Positions 1 to 5,716 of a stretch of 10,278 bases of DNA are shown piece after piece. Positions within the stretch are counted from its first letter, which is position 1, and every line of letters begins with the position of its first letter. Made by a program: the position numbers and the translations under genes. Below the pieces are notes generated by a model. It saw nothing but the letters and a program-made list of their open reading frames with translations. It searched no databases and was not told the origin of the DNA. Where the stretch lies: assembly GCA_944381295.1 (NCBI GenBank), contig CALWKP010000300.1, positions 1-10,278 on the forward strand. The letters run 5' to 3'. Source of the stretch: an uncultured Clostridia bacterium. GTDB taxonomy: Bacteria > Bacillota > Clostridia > Oscillospirales > Acutalibacteraceae.

Positions 1-1
1 G

Positions 2-676
2 TATGGCTATGATTTTGTAGGGCTGCTGGTGCATGCAAAGCAACTGGAAGATACGTTTGGCGTCGGAGCGCATAGGATCAGGGTGGCGAGTATTTGGCCG
101 GCAGACGATATTGACGTAAAAGACTTCCCGAACGCGATCCCGGATGAGCTGTTCCATAGAATTGTTGCAGTGCTGCGGATTGCCGTGCCTTATACAGGGA
201 TTATCATTTCCACAAGAGAATCGCCAAAGTCCAGGGCAAAGGTCATTGAACTTGGCGTGTCACAGATCAGCGGTGGGTCCCGCACCAGTGTGGGCGGTTA
301 TGCGGAACCGGAGGCGGAAGAAGAAGACTCCGCACAATTTGAAGTGAGTGACCACCGTACACTTGACCAGGTGGTAAACTGGTTGCTTTCGGAAGGATAT
401 ATTCCAAGTTTCTGCACAGCATGCTATCGTGAGGGACGTACTGGTGATAGGTTTATGCGTCTGGCGAAAACGGGACAGATCTCCAATTGCTGTCAGCCGA
501 ATGCGTTGATGACGCTGAAAGAATATCTGGAAGATTATGCTTCGGAGGATACCCGCAGAAAAGGGGAAGAGCTGATCCAAAATGAGATCCCGAAAATTCC
601 GAGTGAAAAGGTACGTTCGATTGTGATGGAACATCTTTCGGAAATGAAAGAAGGGAAGAGGGATTTCCGTTTTTAA
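2..676 (+). CDS. hydG: [FeFe] hydrogenase maturase HydG (radical SAM tyrosine lyase), C-terminal part
   Basis: HydG cleaves tyrosine and builds the Fe(CO)2(CN)-type synthon used for the 2Fe subcluster of [FeFe] hydrogenase in the cytoplasm. The gene runs in from the left edge. The open frame begins at base 2 and reads YGYDFVGLLVHAKQLEDTFG, so a GTG at 29 is internal and not a start. The N-terminal radical SAM CX3CX2C motif lies outside the window. What remains is the end of the barrel (GVGAHRIRVASIWPADD) and the HydG-specific C-terminal domain with FCTACYREGRTGDRFM followed by NCCQPNAL. This fits the CX2CX22C motif that holds the auxiliary Fe-S cluster of HydG and separates it from ThiH. It stops at TAA 674-676, and hydF starts 25 nt later, consistent with co-transcription. 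A start further upstream cannot be seen. Confidence 0.95.
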   Translation, partial: YGYDFVGLLVHAKQLEDTFGVGAHRIRVASIWPADDIDVKDFPNAIPDELFHRIVAVLRIAVPYTGIIISTRESPKSRAKVIELGVSQISGGSRTSVGGYAEPEAEEEDSAQFEVSDHRTLDQVVNWLLSEGYIPSFCTACYREGRTGDRFMRLAKTGQISNCCQPNALMTLKEYLEDYASEDTRRKGEELIQNEIPKIPSEKVRSIVMEHLSEMKEGKRDFRF

Positions 677-687
677 AGGATCACAAA

Positions 688-693
688 AGGAGG
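688..693 (+). promoter_or_regulatory. ribosome binding site of hydF (decides the start)
   Basis: AGGAGG ends 8 nt before ATG 702. An in-frame TTG at 696 would sit only 2 nt from this site, so ATG 702 is the better start. Confidence 0.8.
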
Positions 694-701
694 GCTTGGC
701 A

Positions 702-1889
702 ATGAGTTTGACGAATACGCCGAGTGCAAACCGGCTGCATATTGGGCTGTTTGGCAGGAGAAACAGTGGGAAATCCTCGCTGATTAATGCCCTGACAAAC
801 CAGGAGATTGCATTGGTATCAGAGGTTGCCGGGACGACGACAGACCCTGTATATAAAGCGATGGAAATCCATGGGATTGGCCCGTGCATGTTTATTGATA
901 CAGCAGGACTTGACGACACTGGAGAACTGGGGAAATTACGTGTTCGTAAGACCCGCGAAGCGATGAAGAAAACGGATGTTGCATTGTTGTTATTCAGCGG
1001 GGATTTTTCCCTGGAAGCGGAATGGCTGAAGGAACTGAAAGCGGAAAATATTCCTGTGATCGCGGTGCTGAATAAAAGCGATATTTTCGCGTATGAGGAA
1101 AGTGTCGTCCATGAGATTGAGGAACGTTTTGGTTTGACCCCCTGTTTGGTTAGTACCGTGACAAAAGCCGGGATTCCAGAGCTGGTGGAGCAGATCGCTC
1201 GAAAAATTCCAGAAGGATTTGAGGCTGAAAGTATTGTAGGGCATTTGGTTTCGCCTGGGGATGTTGTCATGCTGGTGATGCCGCAGGATATTCAGGCACC
1301 TAAAGGCCGGCTGATTTTACCACAGGTACAGACGATACGAGATTTACTGGATCACCATTGTATTCCTGTTTGTACGACAACGGAACAATTGGATACAGCC
1401 CTGGCGGGATTGAAAGAACCACCAAAGCTTATCATTACGGATTCCCAGGCTTTTCAGGATGTGTACGCGAAAAAGCCAGAAAGCAGTCTGTTGACGTCTT
1501 TTTCGGTATTGTTTGCCCAGTACAAAGGGGATATTGAAGAGTTTGTCCGTGGAGCCCAAGCAATTGATTCCCTGACAGAAACGTCTCATGTTTTGATCGC
1601 AGAGGCGTGTACTCATGCACCATTGACAGAAGATATTGGCAGGGTAAAGATTCCGCGGGCATTGCGTAAACGGTTTGGTGAAGGTCTGAAAGTTACCGTG
1701 GTAAGCGGAGTGGATTTTCCGGAAGATTTGACGGGGTATGATTTGATGATTCACTGTGGAGCCTGCATGTTTAATCGAAAGTATGTCCTGTCCCGGGTTG
1801 AGCGAGCGAGAAACCAGGGAGTCCCGATTACCAATTACGGGGTGGCGTTAGCGAAACTTACCGGAATTCTGGAGAAAATTTCATACTGA
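702..1889 (+). CDS. hydF: [FeFe] hydrogenase H-cluster maturation GTPase HydF
   Basis: HydF is the cytoplasmic GTPase and scaffold on which the 2Fe precursor of the H-cluster is assembled and from which it is passed to apo-HydA. With ATG 702 as start the protein is 395 residues, a normal HydF length. The N-terminal TrmE/Era-like GTPase domain shows the P-loop GRRNSGKSS (about 18-26), TTTDPV switch (46-50 region), DTAG (66-69) and NKSD (124-127). A middle dimerisation domain follows. The C-terminal cluster domain carries C303-T-H305 and, 45 residues later, H351-C352-G-A-C355, which is the CxH...HCxxC Fe-S ligand set typical of HydF. All key residues are present, so it should be functional. It follows hydG by 25 nt; hydE and the hydrogenase itself are not in the window. 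Confidence 0.96.
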   Translation: MSLTNTPSANRLHIGLFGRRNSGKSSLINALTNQEIALVSEVAGTTTDPVYKAMEIHGIGPCMFIDTAGLDDTGELGKLRVRKTREAMKKTDVALLLFSGDFSLEAEWLKELKAENIPVIAVLNKSDIFAYEESVVHEIEERFGLTPCLVSTVTKAGIPELVEQIARKIPEGFEAESIVGHLVSPGDVVMLVMPQDIQAPKGRLILPQVQTIRDLLDHHCIPVCTTTEQLDTALAGLKEPPKLIITDSQAFQDVYAKKPESSLLTSFSVLFAQYKGDIEEFVRGAQAIDSLTETSHVLIAEACTHAPLTEDIGRVKIPRALRKRFGEGLKVTVVSGVDFPEDLTGYDLMIHCGACMFNRKYVLSRVERARNQGVPITNYGVALAKLTGILEKISY

Positions 1890-1954
1890 TAGGATGTTGG
1901 TGTAGCCGGCTGGAATTTTGCCGGATGATTTTAAGAAGAGAGGAAGCGGAATCT

Positions 1955-2518
1955 ATGGGGAAAATTCCAAGTTTGGCTGAAGCACAGGAATTACTGGAGA
2001 AGTACAACCAGGAGGAATTCCATCTTCGGCATGGACAGATCGTGTCTGGAGTGATGGGGTATTTTGCTCAGGAATATGACCCGGAACGTGTAGAATTCTG
2101 GAAAGTAGTAGGTTTACTGCATGATCTGGATTTTGAAAAATATCCGGAAGAACATTGTATAAAAGCGCAGGAACTCATGCGTGAAGAAGACATTGATGAG
2201 CAAATCATCCATGCGGTGGTCAGTCATGCTTACCCGTCTGTATCTGTAGCGCCGGAATTGTTTATGGAAAAAATCCTGTATGCAGTGGATGAACTGACAG
2301 GCCTGATCGGTGCGGTGGCAATTATGCGTCCGTCAAAAAGCGTCATGGATTTGGAATTGAAGTCGATGAAAAAGAAATTTAAGACGTTGAATTTTGCTGC
2401 GGGATGTTCACGGGAAGTTATCCAGGCCGGAGCGGATATGTTAGGGTGGAGTTTGGATGATTTGATTTCCAGAACCATTCTGGCAATGCGCAGTCTGAAC
2501 CCGGAAATGGGTCTCTGA
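1955..2518 (+). CDS. HD-domain metal-dependent phosphohydrolase-like protein
   Basis: This is a 187-residue soluble protein with an HD fold. The motif order fits a metal-binding HD site: H26 (LRHGQIV), the HD pair H56-D57 (GLLHDLDF), H91 (VVSHAY) and D112 (AVDELTG). Such proteins hydrolyse phosphate bonds in nucleotides or related molecules; the substrate cannot be told from sequence and there is no synthetase (RelA-type), GGDEF or nucleic-acid domain attached. I place the start at ATG 1955, preceded by a purine-rich GAGAGGAAG ribosome site; an in-frame ATG at 1925 would add ten residues but has no good site. It lies 65 nt downstream of hydF on the same strand and with no strong terminator between, so it may be the last gene of the hyd transcript. 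Any role in hydrogenase maturation is only inference from position. Confidence 0.8.
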   Translation: MGKIPSLAEAQELLEKYNQEEFHLRHGQIVSGVMGYFAQEYDPERVEFWKVVGLLHDLDFEKYPEEHCIKAQELMREEDIDEQIIHAVVSHAYPSVSVAPELFMEKILYAVDELTGLIGAVAIMRPSKSVMDLELKSMKKKFKTLNFAAGCSREVIQAGADMLGWSLDDLISRTILAMRSLNPEMGL

Positions 2519-2550
2519 ACCCAGAACGGCAATGTTAATGGAAGAATAGG

Positions 2551-2595
2551 TACAGGGATATCCGGACTGCTGAAAGCAGAAAGGATATCCCTGTA
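2551..2595 (+). terminator. nested hairpin, probable terminator after the HD gene
   Basis: A perfect 13-bp inverted repeat (2551-2563 with 2583-2595, core ACAGGGATATCC) encloses a second small hairpin, CTGCT-GAA-AGCAG (2567-2579). It lies 32 nt after the HD gene stop. The tail AATATTTTCAGG is only partly T-rich, so termination may be leaky or the element may have another role such as 3'-end protection. Confidence 0.6.
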
Positions 2596-2638
2596 ATATT
2601 TTCAGGGGTTTTGAGGAAATTTGTTTGTTCATCAAATA

Positions 2639-2669
2639 TTCACCAAACGTTTCTGGATTATGGTATAAT
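2639..2669 (+). promoter_or_regulatory. candidate promoter with extended -10 for the structured region
   Basis: TGGTATAAT at 2661-2669 is a perfect TATAAT with an extended TGn motif. The best -35-like match is TTCACC (2639-2644) with a long 19-nt spacer, so the extended -10 probably matters most. A start near 2675-2677 would give a transcript covering the structured block and possibly the carboxypeptidase gene. The same TGGTATAAT is found in front of gltX. Confidence 0.6.
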
Positions 2670-2722
2670 GTTTTCGGCGCTGTGACCGGAAATCGAAGAT
2701 TTCCGACAGCTGAGAAAACATT
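2667..2722 (+). repeat. long imperfect palindrome / hairpin
   Basis: Three stacked stems share one axis: AATGTTTTC (2667-2675) with GAAAACATT (2714-2722), GCTGT (2679-2683) with ACAGC (2706-2710), and CGGAAATC (2687-2694) with GATTTCCG (2698-2705) around a GAA loop. The outer stem overlaps the -10 box by three bases, so at least that part would not lie in an RNA started from that promoter; it may act as DNA or belong to a small repeated element. Confidence 0.7.
2672..2694 (+). repeat. direct repeat copy 1 (23 nt)
   Basis: The 23 bases beginning TTTCGGCGCTGTGACC are repeated without a mismatch at 2800-2822. The likeness continues imperfectly for about 11 more bases (8 of 11 identical). This copy forms the 5' arm of the hairpin at 2687-2705. 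Confidence 0.9.
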
Positions 2723-2724
2723 GC

Positions 2725-2792
2725 GACGCAGACAAAAACGATTTGTCGTTTTTGGGCTAAGGTGGCAAATCTGGCGATTTGCTTGATGCGTC
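2725..2792 (+). other. three-way-junction-like fold
   Basis: GACGCA (2725-2730) pairs with TGCGTC (2787-2792) and encloses two hairpins that are each perfect: AAAAACGA/TCGTTTTT (2734-2741 with 2746-2753, loop TTTG) and GCAAATC/GATTTGC (2765-2771 with 2776-2782, loop TGGC). Two perfect hairpins inside a third perfect stem over 68 nt suggests a folded RNA or a compact palindromic repeat element. Confidence 0.65.
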
Positions 2793-2799
2793 TAAATAA

Positions 2800-2822
2800 T
2801 TTCGGCGCTGTGACCGGAAATC
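2800..2822 (+). repeat. direct repeat copy 2 (23 nt)
   Basis: Identical to 2672-2694. The sequence that follows differs from copy 1 but still pairs: CGGAAAT (2815-2821) with ATTTTCG (2827-2833), with one G-T wobble where copy 1 has G-C. It sits directly before the GC-rich structured block. Confidence 0.9.
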
Positions 2823-2840
2823 AAAAATTTTCGCACCTGC

Positions 2841-3121
2841 GGTGGGCAAGCCGGGCGGCGTAGCCGCAAGAAATAAACAACTCGGGTAACTTGCTAGGCT
2901 GTAACGACATGCTCCCAGGGAAAAGCGCGGGCGCTAAAGAAGTTTCCTGCTAATAGCCAGGCAGGCGGAGCCTGTATGCGCGGCTTGCCCACCATGGGTG
3001 TGGGATAATGTCCAAAGAAAGAGATTCTAACATGGGTAATTTAGCTTAATCCTATCACTGAACCGGGCGGAGGTACGACGCATTCGTGACTTACATGCAG
3101 ACTTAGTTTGCCTTGCCCACC
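2841..3121 (+). ncRNA. candidate structured non-coding RNA or structured leader (family not identified)
   Basis: The block has no credible reading frame but strong pairing. GGTGGGCAAGCCG (2841-2853) is perfectly complementary to 2981-2993 (13 bp), closing a domain of about 150 nt. Inside it are GCGGC-GTA-GCCGC (2855-2867), AGCG-CGGG-CGCT (2924-2935) and CAGGC-GGA-GCCTG (2962-2974), separated by A-rich single strands such as AAGAAATAAACAAC. A second region (2994-3121) ends in a repeat of the 3' arm, CTTGCCCACC (3112-3121), which could also pair with 2841-2850. I compared it from memory with tmRNA, RNase P RNA, SRP RNA, 6S RNA and common riboswitches and found no convincing match. The raiA-motif RNA of Clostridia is one family worth testing, although the usual raiA/comFC neighbours are absent. 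No terminator separates it from the gene at 3192. Strand is inferred from the upstream promoter and downstream gene. Confidence 0.55.
2984..3004 (+). repeat. CTTGCCCACCA direct repeat copy 1
   Basis: CTTGCCCACCA followed by four variable bases and TGTGgG. The second copy lies exactly 128 nt downstream. This copy contains most of the 3' arm of the 13-bp closing stem. Confidence 0.8.
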
Positions 3122-3132
3122 ACAAGTGTGAG
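3112..3132 (+). repeat. CTTGCCCACCA direct repeat copy 2
   Basis: Same pattern as 2984-3004 (16 of 21 positions identical; CTTGCCCACCA and TGTG conserved, spacer differs). It could compete for the 5' arm at 2841-2850 with 10 bp against 13 bp for the nearer copy. Confidence 0.8.
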
Positions 3133-3178
3133 AAAAACTGATAACGGAGAGAATTTCTGGCATACTAAAGTAGGCATG

Positions 3179-3186
3179 AAGGAGGG
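3179..3186 (+). promoter_or_regulatory. ribosome binding site of the carboxypeptidase gene
   Basis: AAGGAGGG ends 5 nt before ATG 3192 and fixes that start. Confidence 0.8.
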
Positions 3187-3191
3187 ACCCC

Positions 3192-4034
3192 ATGCAGGTT
3201 ATCAGAAGGAAGAAAAAAACAGGACCAATGGTGCCATTATTGCTTGTTACAATTGTGTTGGTATTGTTGACGGCGTTTTTATTTGTCTATGTCATCCAAA
3301 ACGAAATGGCATTTCCGACACAGAATACAGGTGAGGGAACAATAGCTTCTCCGGTAAGTTCCCAGAATGAACTGGTTTCCAGTCAAGAACCGGAAGAATC
3401 CATAAGTGTGAGCATGTCCGAGCCAGAGCCTACAGAAATACAGATGCCAGAGGACCGGTATTTGCTTTTGGTGAATGCGGAATATAAGATTCCGGATGAT
3501 TTTGTATTGGATCTCGTAGATTATGATACGATTCAGATGGATCGGGAAGTTTTGGCCGCCTATCAACAAATGCATACGGCTGCGGTAGAAGATGGAATTA
3601 ATTTGTGGATTTCTTCGGCATATCGCAGTATCGATTTACAGGAAAAGTTATTCCAGCAGGAGATTGAAACGAATCTTGAGGCGGGGATGACGGAGGAAGA
3701 AGCGGAGGCCGCAGCAGAAATGCTGGTACAGAGACCGGGATACAGCGAGCACGCCACAGGATTTGCGATTGATTTTAATGGTGTGACGACAGATTTTGAG
3801 CATGACGAAGCGTACCAATGGTTATTGCAGCATGCTGAAGAATATGGATTTATTCTGAGGTATCCCTTGGATAAAGTGGAATTTACAGGGATTGACTATG
3901 AGCCTTGGCATTATCGTTATGTGGGACCGGAGAATGCCAAAGAGATTAATCGTTTGGGATTTTGCCTGGAAGAGTATGTGGTGTATTTGTCTGAGCAGGC
4001 ACAGGAAGAAGCAAGTCAAAGTGAAAGCAACTGA
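3192..4034 (+). CDS. membrane-anchored D-alanyl-D-alanine carboxypeptidase, VanY-like (peptidase family M15)
   Basis: This zinc enzyme should trim the terminal D-Ala from peptidoglycan stem peptides on the outer face of the membrane. The 280-residue protein starts with a basic stretch (RRKKK), one hydrophobic segment (about 13-35) that acts as a signal anchor, and a low-complexity Ser/Glu/Pro linker (about 45-85). The catalytic domain shows SSAYRS (141-146), SEHATGFAID (185-194) and EPWHYRYVG (237-245). By family rule the zinc ligands are H187, D194 and H240 and the catalytic base is E237; all are present. A polar tail rich in Gln, Glu and Ser ends the protein. Nothing nearby resembles vanS, vanR or a ligase, so this is more likely a housekeeping or sporulation-type peptidase than a vancomycin-resistance gene. 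It lies alone between the structured region and a strong terminator. Confidence 0.92.
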   Translation: MQVIRRKKKTGPMVPLLLVTIVLVLLTAFLFVYVIQNEMAFPTQNTGEGTIASPVSSQNELVSSQEPEESISVSMSEPEPTEIQMPEDRYLLLVNAEYKIPDDFVLDLVDYDTIQMDREVLAAYQQMHTAAVEDGINLWISSAYRSIDLQEKLFQQEIETNLEAGMTEEEAEAAAEMLVQRPGYSEHATGFAIDFNGVTTDFEHDEAYQWLLQHAEEYGFILRYPLDKVEFTGIDYEPWHYRYVGPENAKEINRLGFCLEEYVVYLSEQAQEEASQSESN

Positions 4035-4068
4035 ATGGGAAAGAAACCATAAATTTTCCAGACAGATG

Positions 4069-4099
4069 TCCCGGTTCCGAAGAAGGGACCGGGATTTTT
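4069..4099 (+). terminator. Rho-independent terminator after the carboxypeptidase gene
   Basis: A 10-bp stem with one G-T wobble (4069-4078 with 4085-4094, core TCCCGGT/ACCGGGA), loop GAAGAA, followed by TTTTTCTT. It lies 34 nt after the stop codon. Confidence 0.9.
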
Positions 4100-4162
4100 C
4101 TTCATTCCAGAGGAAAAGGGCAGAAATATCGAACGGAAAAGCGACTTTTTTGTGGAAGGAAA

Positions 4163-4190
4163 TTGATTAATGGAAAATATTTGGTATAAT
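4163..4190 (+). promoter_or_regulatory. promoter of the gltX-glnS operon
   Basis: TTGATT (4163-4168), a 16-nt spacer and TATAAT (4185-4190) with an extended TGG in front. A start near 4197 gives a leader of only about 40 nt, too short for a T-box, so expression probably does not depend on tRNA charging. Confidence 0.75.
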
Positions 4191-4236
4191 AGATTCAATT
4201 GGTGTAAAAGCTTGAGCAGTAGGAGGACACAAAACC

Positions 4237-5703
4237 ATGGAGAAACAAATAGTCAGAACGCGGTTTGCGCCAAGTCCCACTGGGTTTATGCATGTAGGGA
4301 ATCTGCGTACAGCCTTGTACGAATATTTGATCGCGAAATCTCTGGGCGGAAAATTTATCCTGAGAATCGAGGATACCGACCAGGAGCGCTATGTGGAAGG
4401 CGCAGTAGACGTTATTTACAATACGCTTCGCCAGGTAGGGCTGAAACATGATGAAGGCCCTGATGTCGGGGGCGAATTTGGCCCTTATATTCAAAGTGAG
4501 CGGAAAAACCTGTATCTTCCCTATGCGGAACAGTTGGTCCGGGAAGGGAAAGCCTATTATTGTTTCTGTACCAAGGAACGGCTGGACTCCCTGCATAATG
4601 GAGAAAATGGAGAATCGTTTGGGGGGTATGACCGTCATTGCCGGAATCTTCCGCAAGAAGAAGTACAGCGGTTGTTGGATGCTGGTACCCCGTATGTGAT
4701 CCGCCAGAAAATGCCGACAGAAGGGTCTACGGCGTTCCAGGATGCGGTATATGGAGAAATTGTGATTGAAAACCGGGAACTGGAAGATCAGATCCTGATT
4801 AAGTCGGATGGATATCCCACTTACAATTTTGCAAATGTCATCGACGATCATTTGATGGATATCACCCATGTAGTACGCGGATGTGAATACCTGACTTCCA
4901 CGCCAAAATATAACCTGTTGTATGAAGCGTTTGGATGGAAGATCCCAACTTATGTCCATCTTCCCATGATTATGGGGAAAAACGAGGATGGAAGTGTGTC
5001 CAAACTATCCAAGCGGCATGGCTCCACCGGATTTGCAGATTTGGTGAAGGAAGGGTATCTTCCGGAAGCAATCGTCAATTATATTGCGCTGTTGGGATGG
5101 TGCCCAAAGGGCAATGAGGAAGTCTTTACGCTTGCGGAGTTGACAAAGCAGTTTTCAATTGATGGGATCAGTAAATCGCCAGCGGTATTTGACTATGATA
5201 AACTGACTTGGTTTAATGGGGAATATATCCGTGCGATGCAGCCGGAAGAATTCACCAAACAAGCGATGCCCTATTATCGGGAAGTATTTGGGGAACAGGA
5301 GAAGCCATGGGATGTCTTGACATCGATTCTTCAGCCCCGCGTCACGAAATTTTTGCAGATTCCAGAACTGATTGGATTCCTTCAGGAATTGCCGGAATAT
5401 CCTGCAGAATTTTTTGTCAATAAAAAGAGCAAGACTAATCTGGAAAATTCTGCGCTCATGCTGGAAGAAGCCATAGCGTGTTTGGAAGGTATTGGCGACT
5501 GGAAACAGGAGATGCTGCATGATACCCTGTTAGGGTTAGCGCAGAAACTGGAAGTAAAAAATGGAACACTGTTATGGCCGGTACGAATTGCAGCGGCAGG
5601 GATGCAGGTGACCCCGGGCGGAGCAATGGAGATTCTGGCAATTTTGGGAAAAGAAGAATCCTTACGTCGTCTGCGTGCAGGGCTTGAAAAATTAAAGGGG
5701 TAA
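4237..5703 (+). CDS. gltX: glutamyl-tRNA synthetase (GluRS)
   Basis: GluRS joins glutamate to tRNA-Glu using ATP in the cytoplasm. The 488-residue length is normal for the bacterial class I enzyme. The Rossmann domain begins RFAPSPTGFMHVGNLRTAL, with HVGN (19-22) as the HIGH-type signature, and LRIEDTDQER follows. C109-F-C111 and C135 match part of the zinc-site cysteines seen in some bacterial GluRS. HVVRGCEYLTSTPKY (211-225) and SKLSKRHG (255-262, the KMSKS loop) complete the active site, and the C-terminal half is the helical anticodon-binding region. ATG 4237 follows AGGAGGA with a 9-nt gap. glnS starts 13 nt after the stop. Whether the enzyme is discriminating or also charges tRNA-Gln cannot be read safely from sequence; the presence of GlnRS next door makes mischarging unnecessary for Gln-tRNA synthesis. 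Confidence 0.97.
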   Translation: MEKQIVRTRFAPSPTGFMHVGNLRTALYEYLIAKSLGGKFILRIEDTDQERYVEGAVDVIYNTLRQVGLKHDEGPDVGGEFGPYIQSERKNLYLPYAEQLVREGKAYYCFCTKERLDSLHNGENGESFGGYDRHCRNLPQEEVQRLLDAGTPYVIRQKMPTEGSTAFQDAVYGEIVIENRELEDQILIKSDGYPTYNFANVIDDHLMDITHVVRGCEYLTSTPKYNLLYEAFGWKIPTYVHLPMIMGKNEDGSVSKLSKRHGSTGFADLVKEGYLPEAIVNYIALLGWCPKGNEEVFTLAELTKQFSIDGISKSPAVFDYDKLTWFNGEYIRAMQPEEFTKQAMPYYREVFGEQEKPWDVLTSILQPRVTKFLQIPELIGFLQELPEYPAEFFVNKKSKTNLENSALMLEEAIACLEGIGDWKQEMLHDTLLGLAQKLEVKNGTLLWPVRIAAAGMQVTPGGAMEILAILGKEESLRRLRAGLEKLKG

Positions 5704-5716
5704 GATAGGGGGAACG

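Noticed and set aside
696..701. TTG start for hydF two codons upstream
   Set aside because: Only 2 nt from the ribosome binding site; ATG 702 has normal 8-nt spacing.
260..1270. 336-codon open frame on the minus strand
   Set aside because: It lies opposite hydG and hydF, whose motifs are unmistakable; the translated sequence shows no domain and is rich in Ser, Phe and Ile as antisense frames often are.
1906..1924. CCGGC/GCCGG hairpin between hydF and the HD gene as a terminator
   Set aside because: Only 5 bp with a 9-nt loop and no proper T-tract; too weak to call.
2660..3130. tmRNA, RNase P RNA, SRP RNA or group I/II intron
   Set aside because: No tRNA-like end or tag frame, no RNase P core such as GAGGAAAGTCC, no SRP GGAAGCA-type loop, and no intron domain V or group I core motifs were seen.
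3158..3166. TGGCATACT as a separate extended -10 promoter for the carboxypeptidase gene
   Set aside because: The hexamer matches only in part and no -35 is present; possible, but not strong enough to list.
3113..3334. 73-codon frame overlapping the start of the carboxypeptidase gene
   Set aside because: No ribosome site, no recognisable motif, and it overlaps a well-supported gene in another frame.
3192..4034. Vancomycin-resistance vanY
   Set aside because: Only the enzyme family fits; no vanRS, ligase or other resistance gene is nearby.
4191..4236. T-box or other leader control of gltX
   Set aside because: The leader from the predicted start is about 40 nt and has no T-box sequence or terminator fold.
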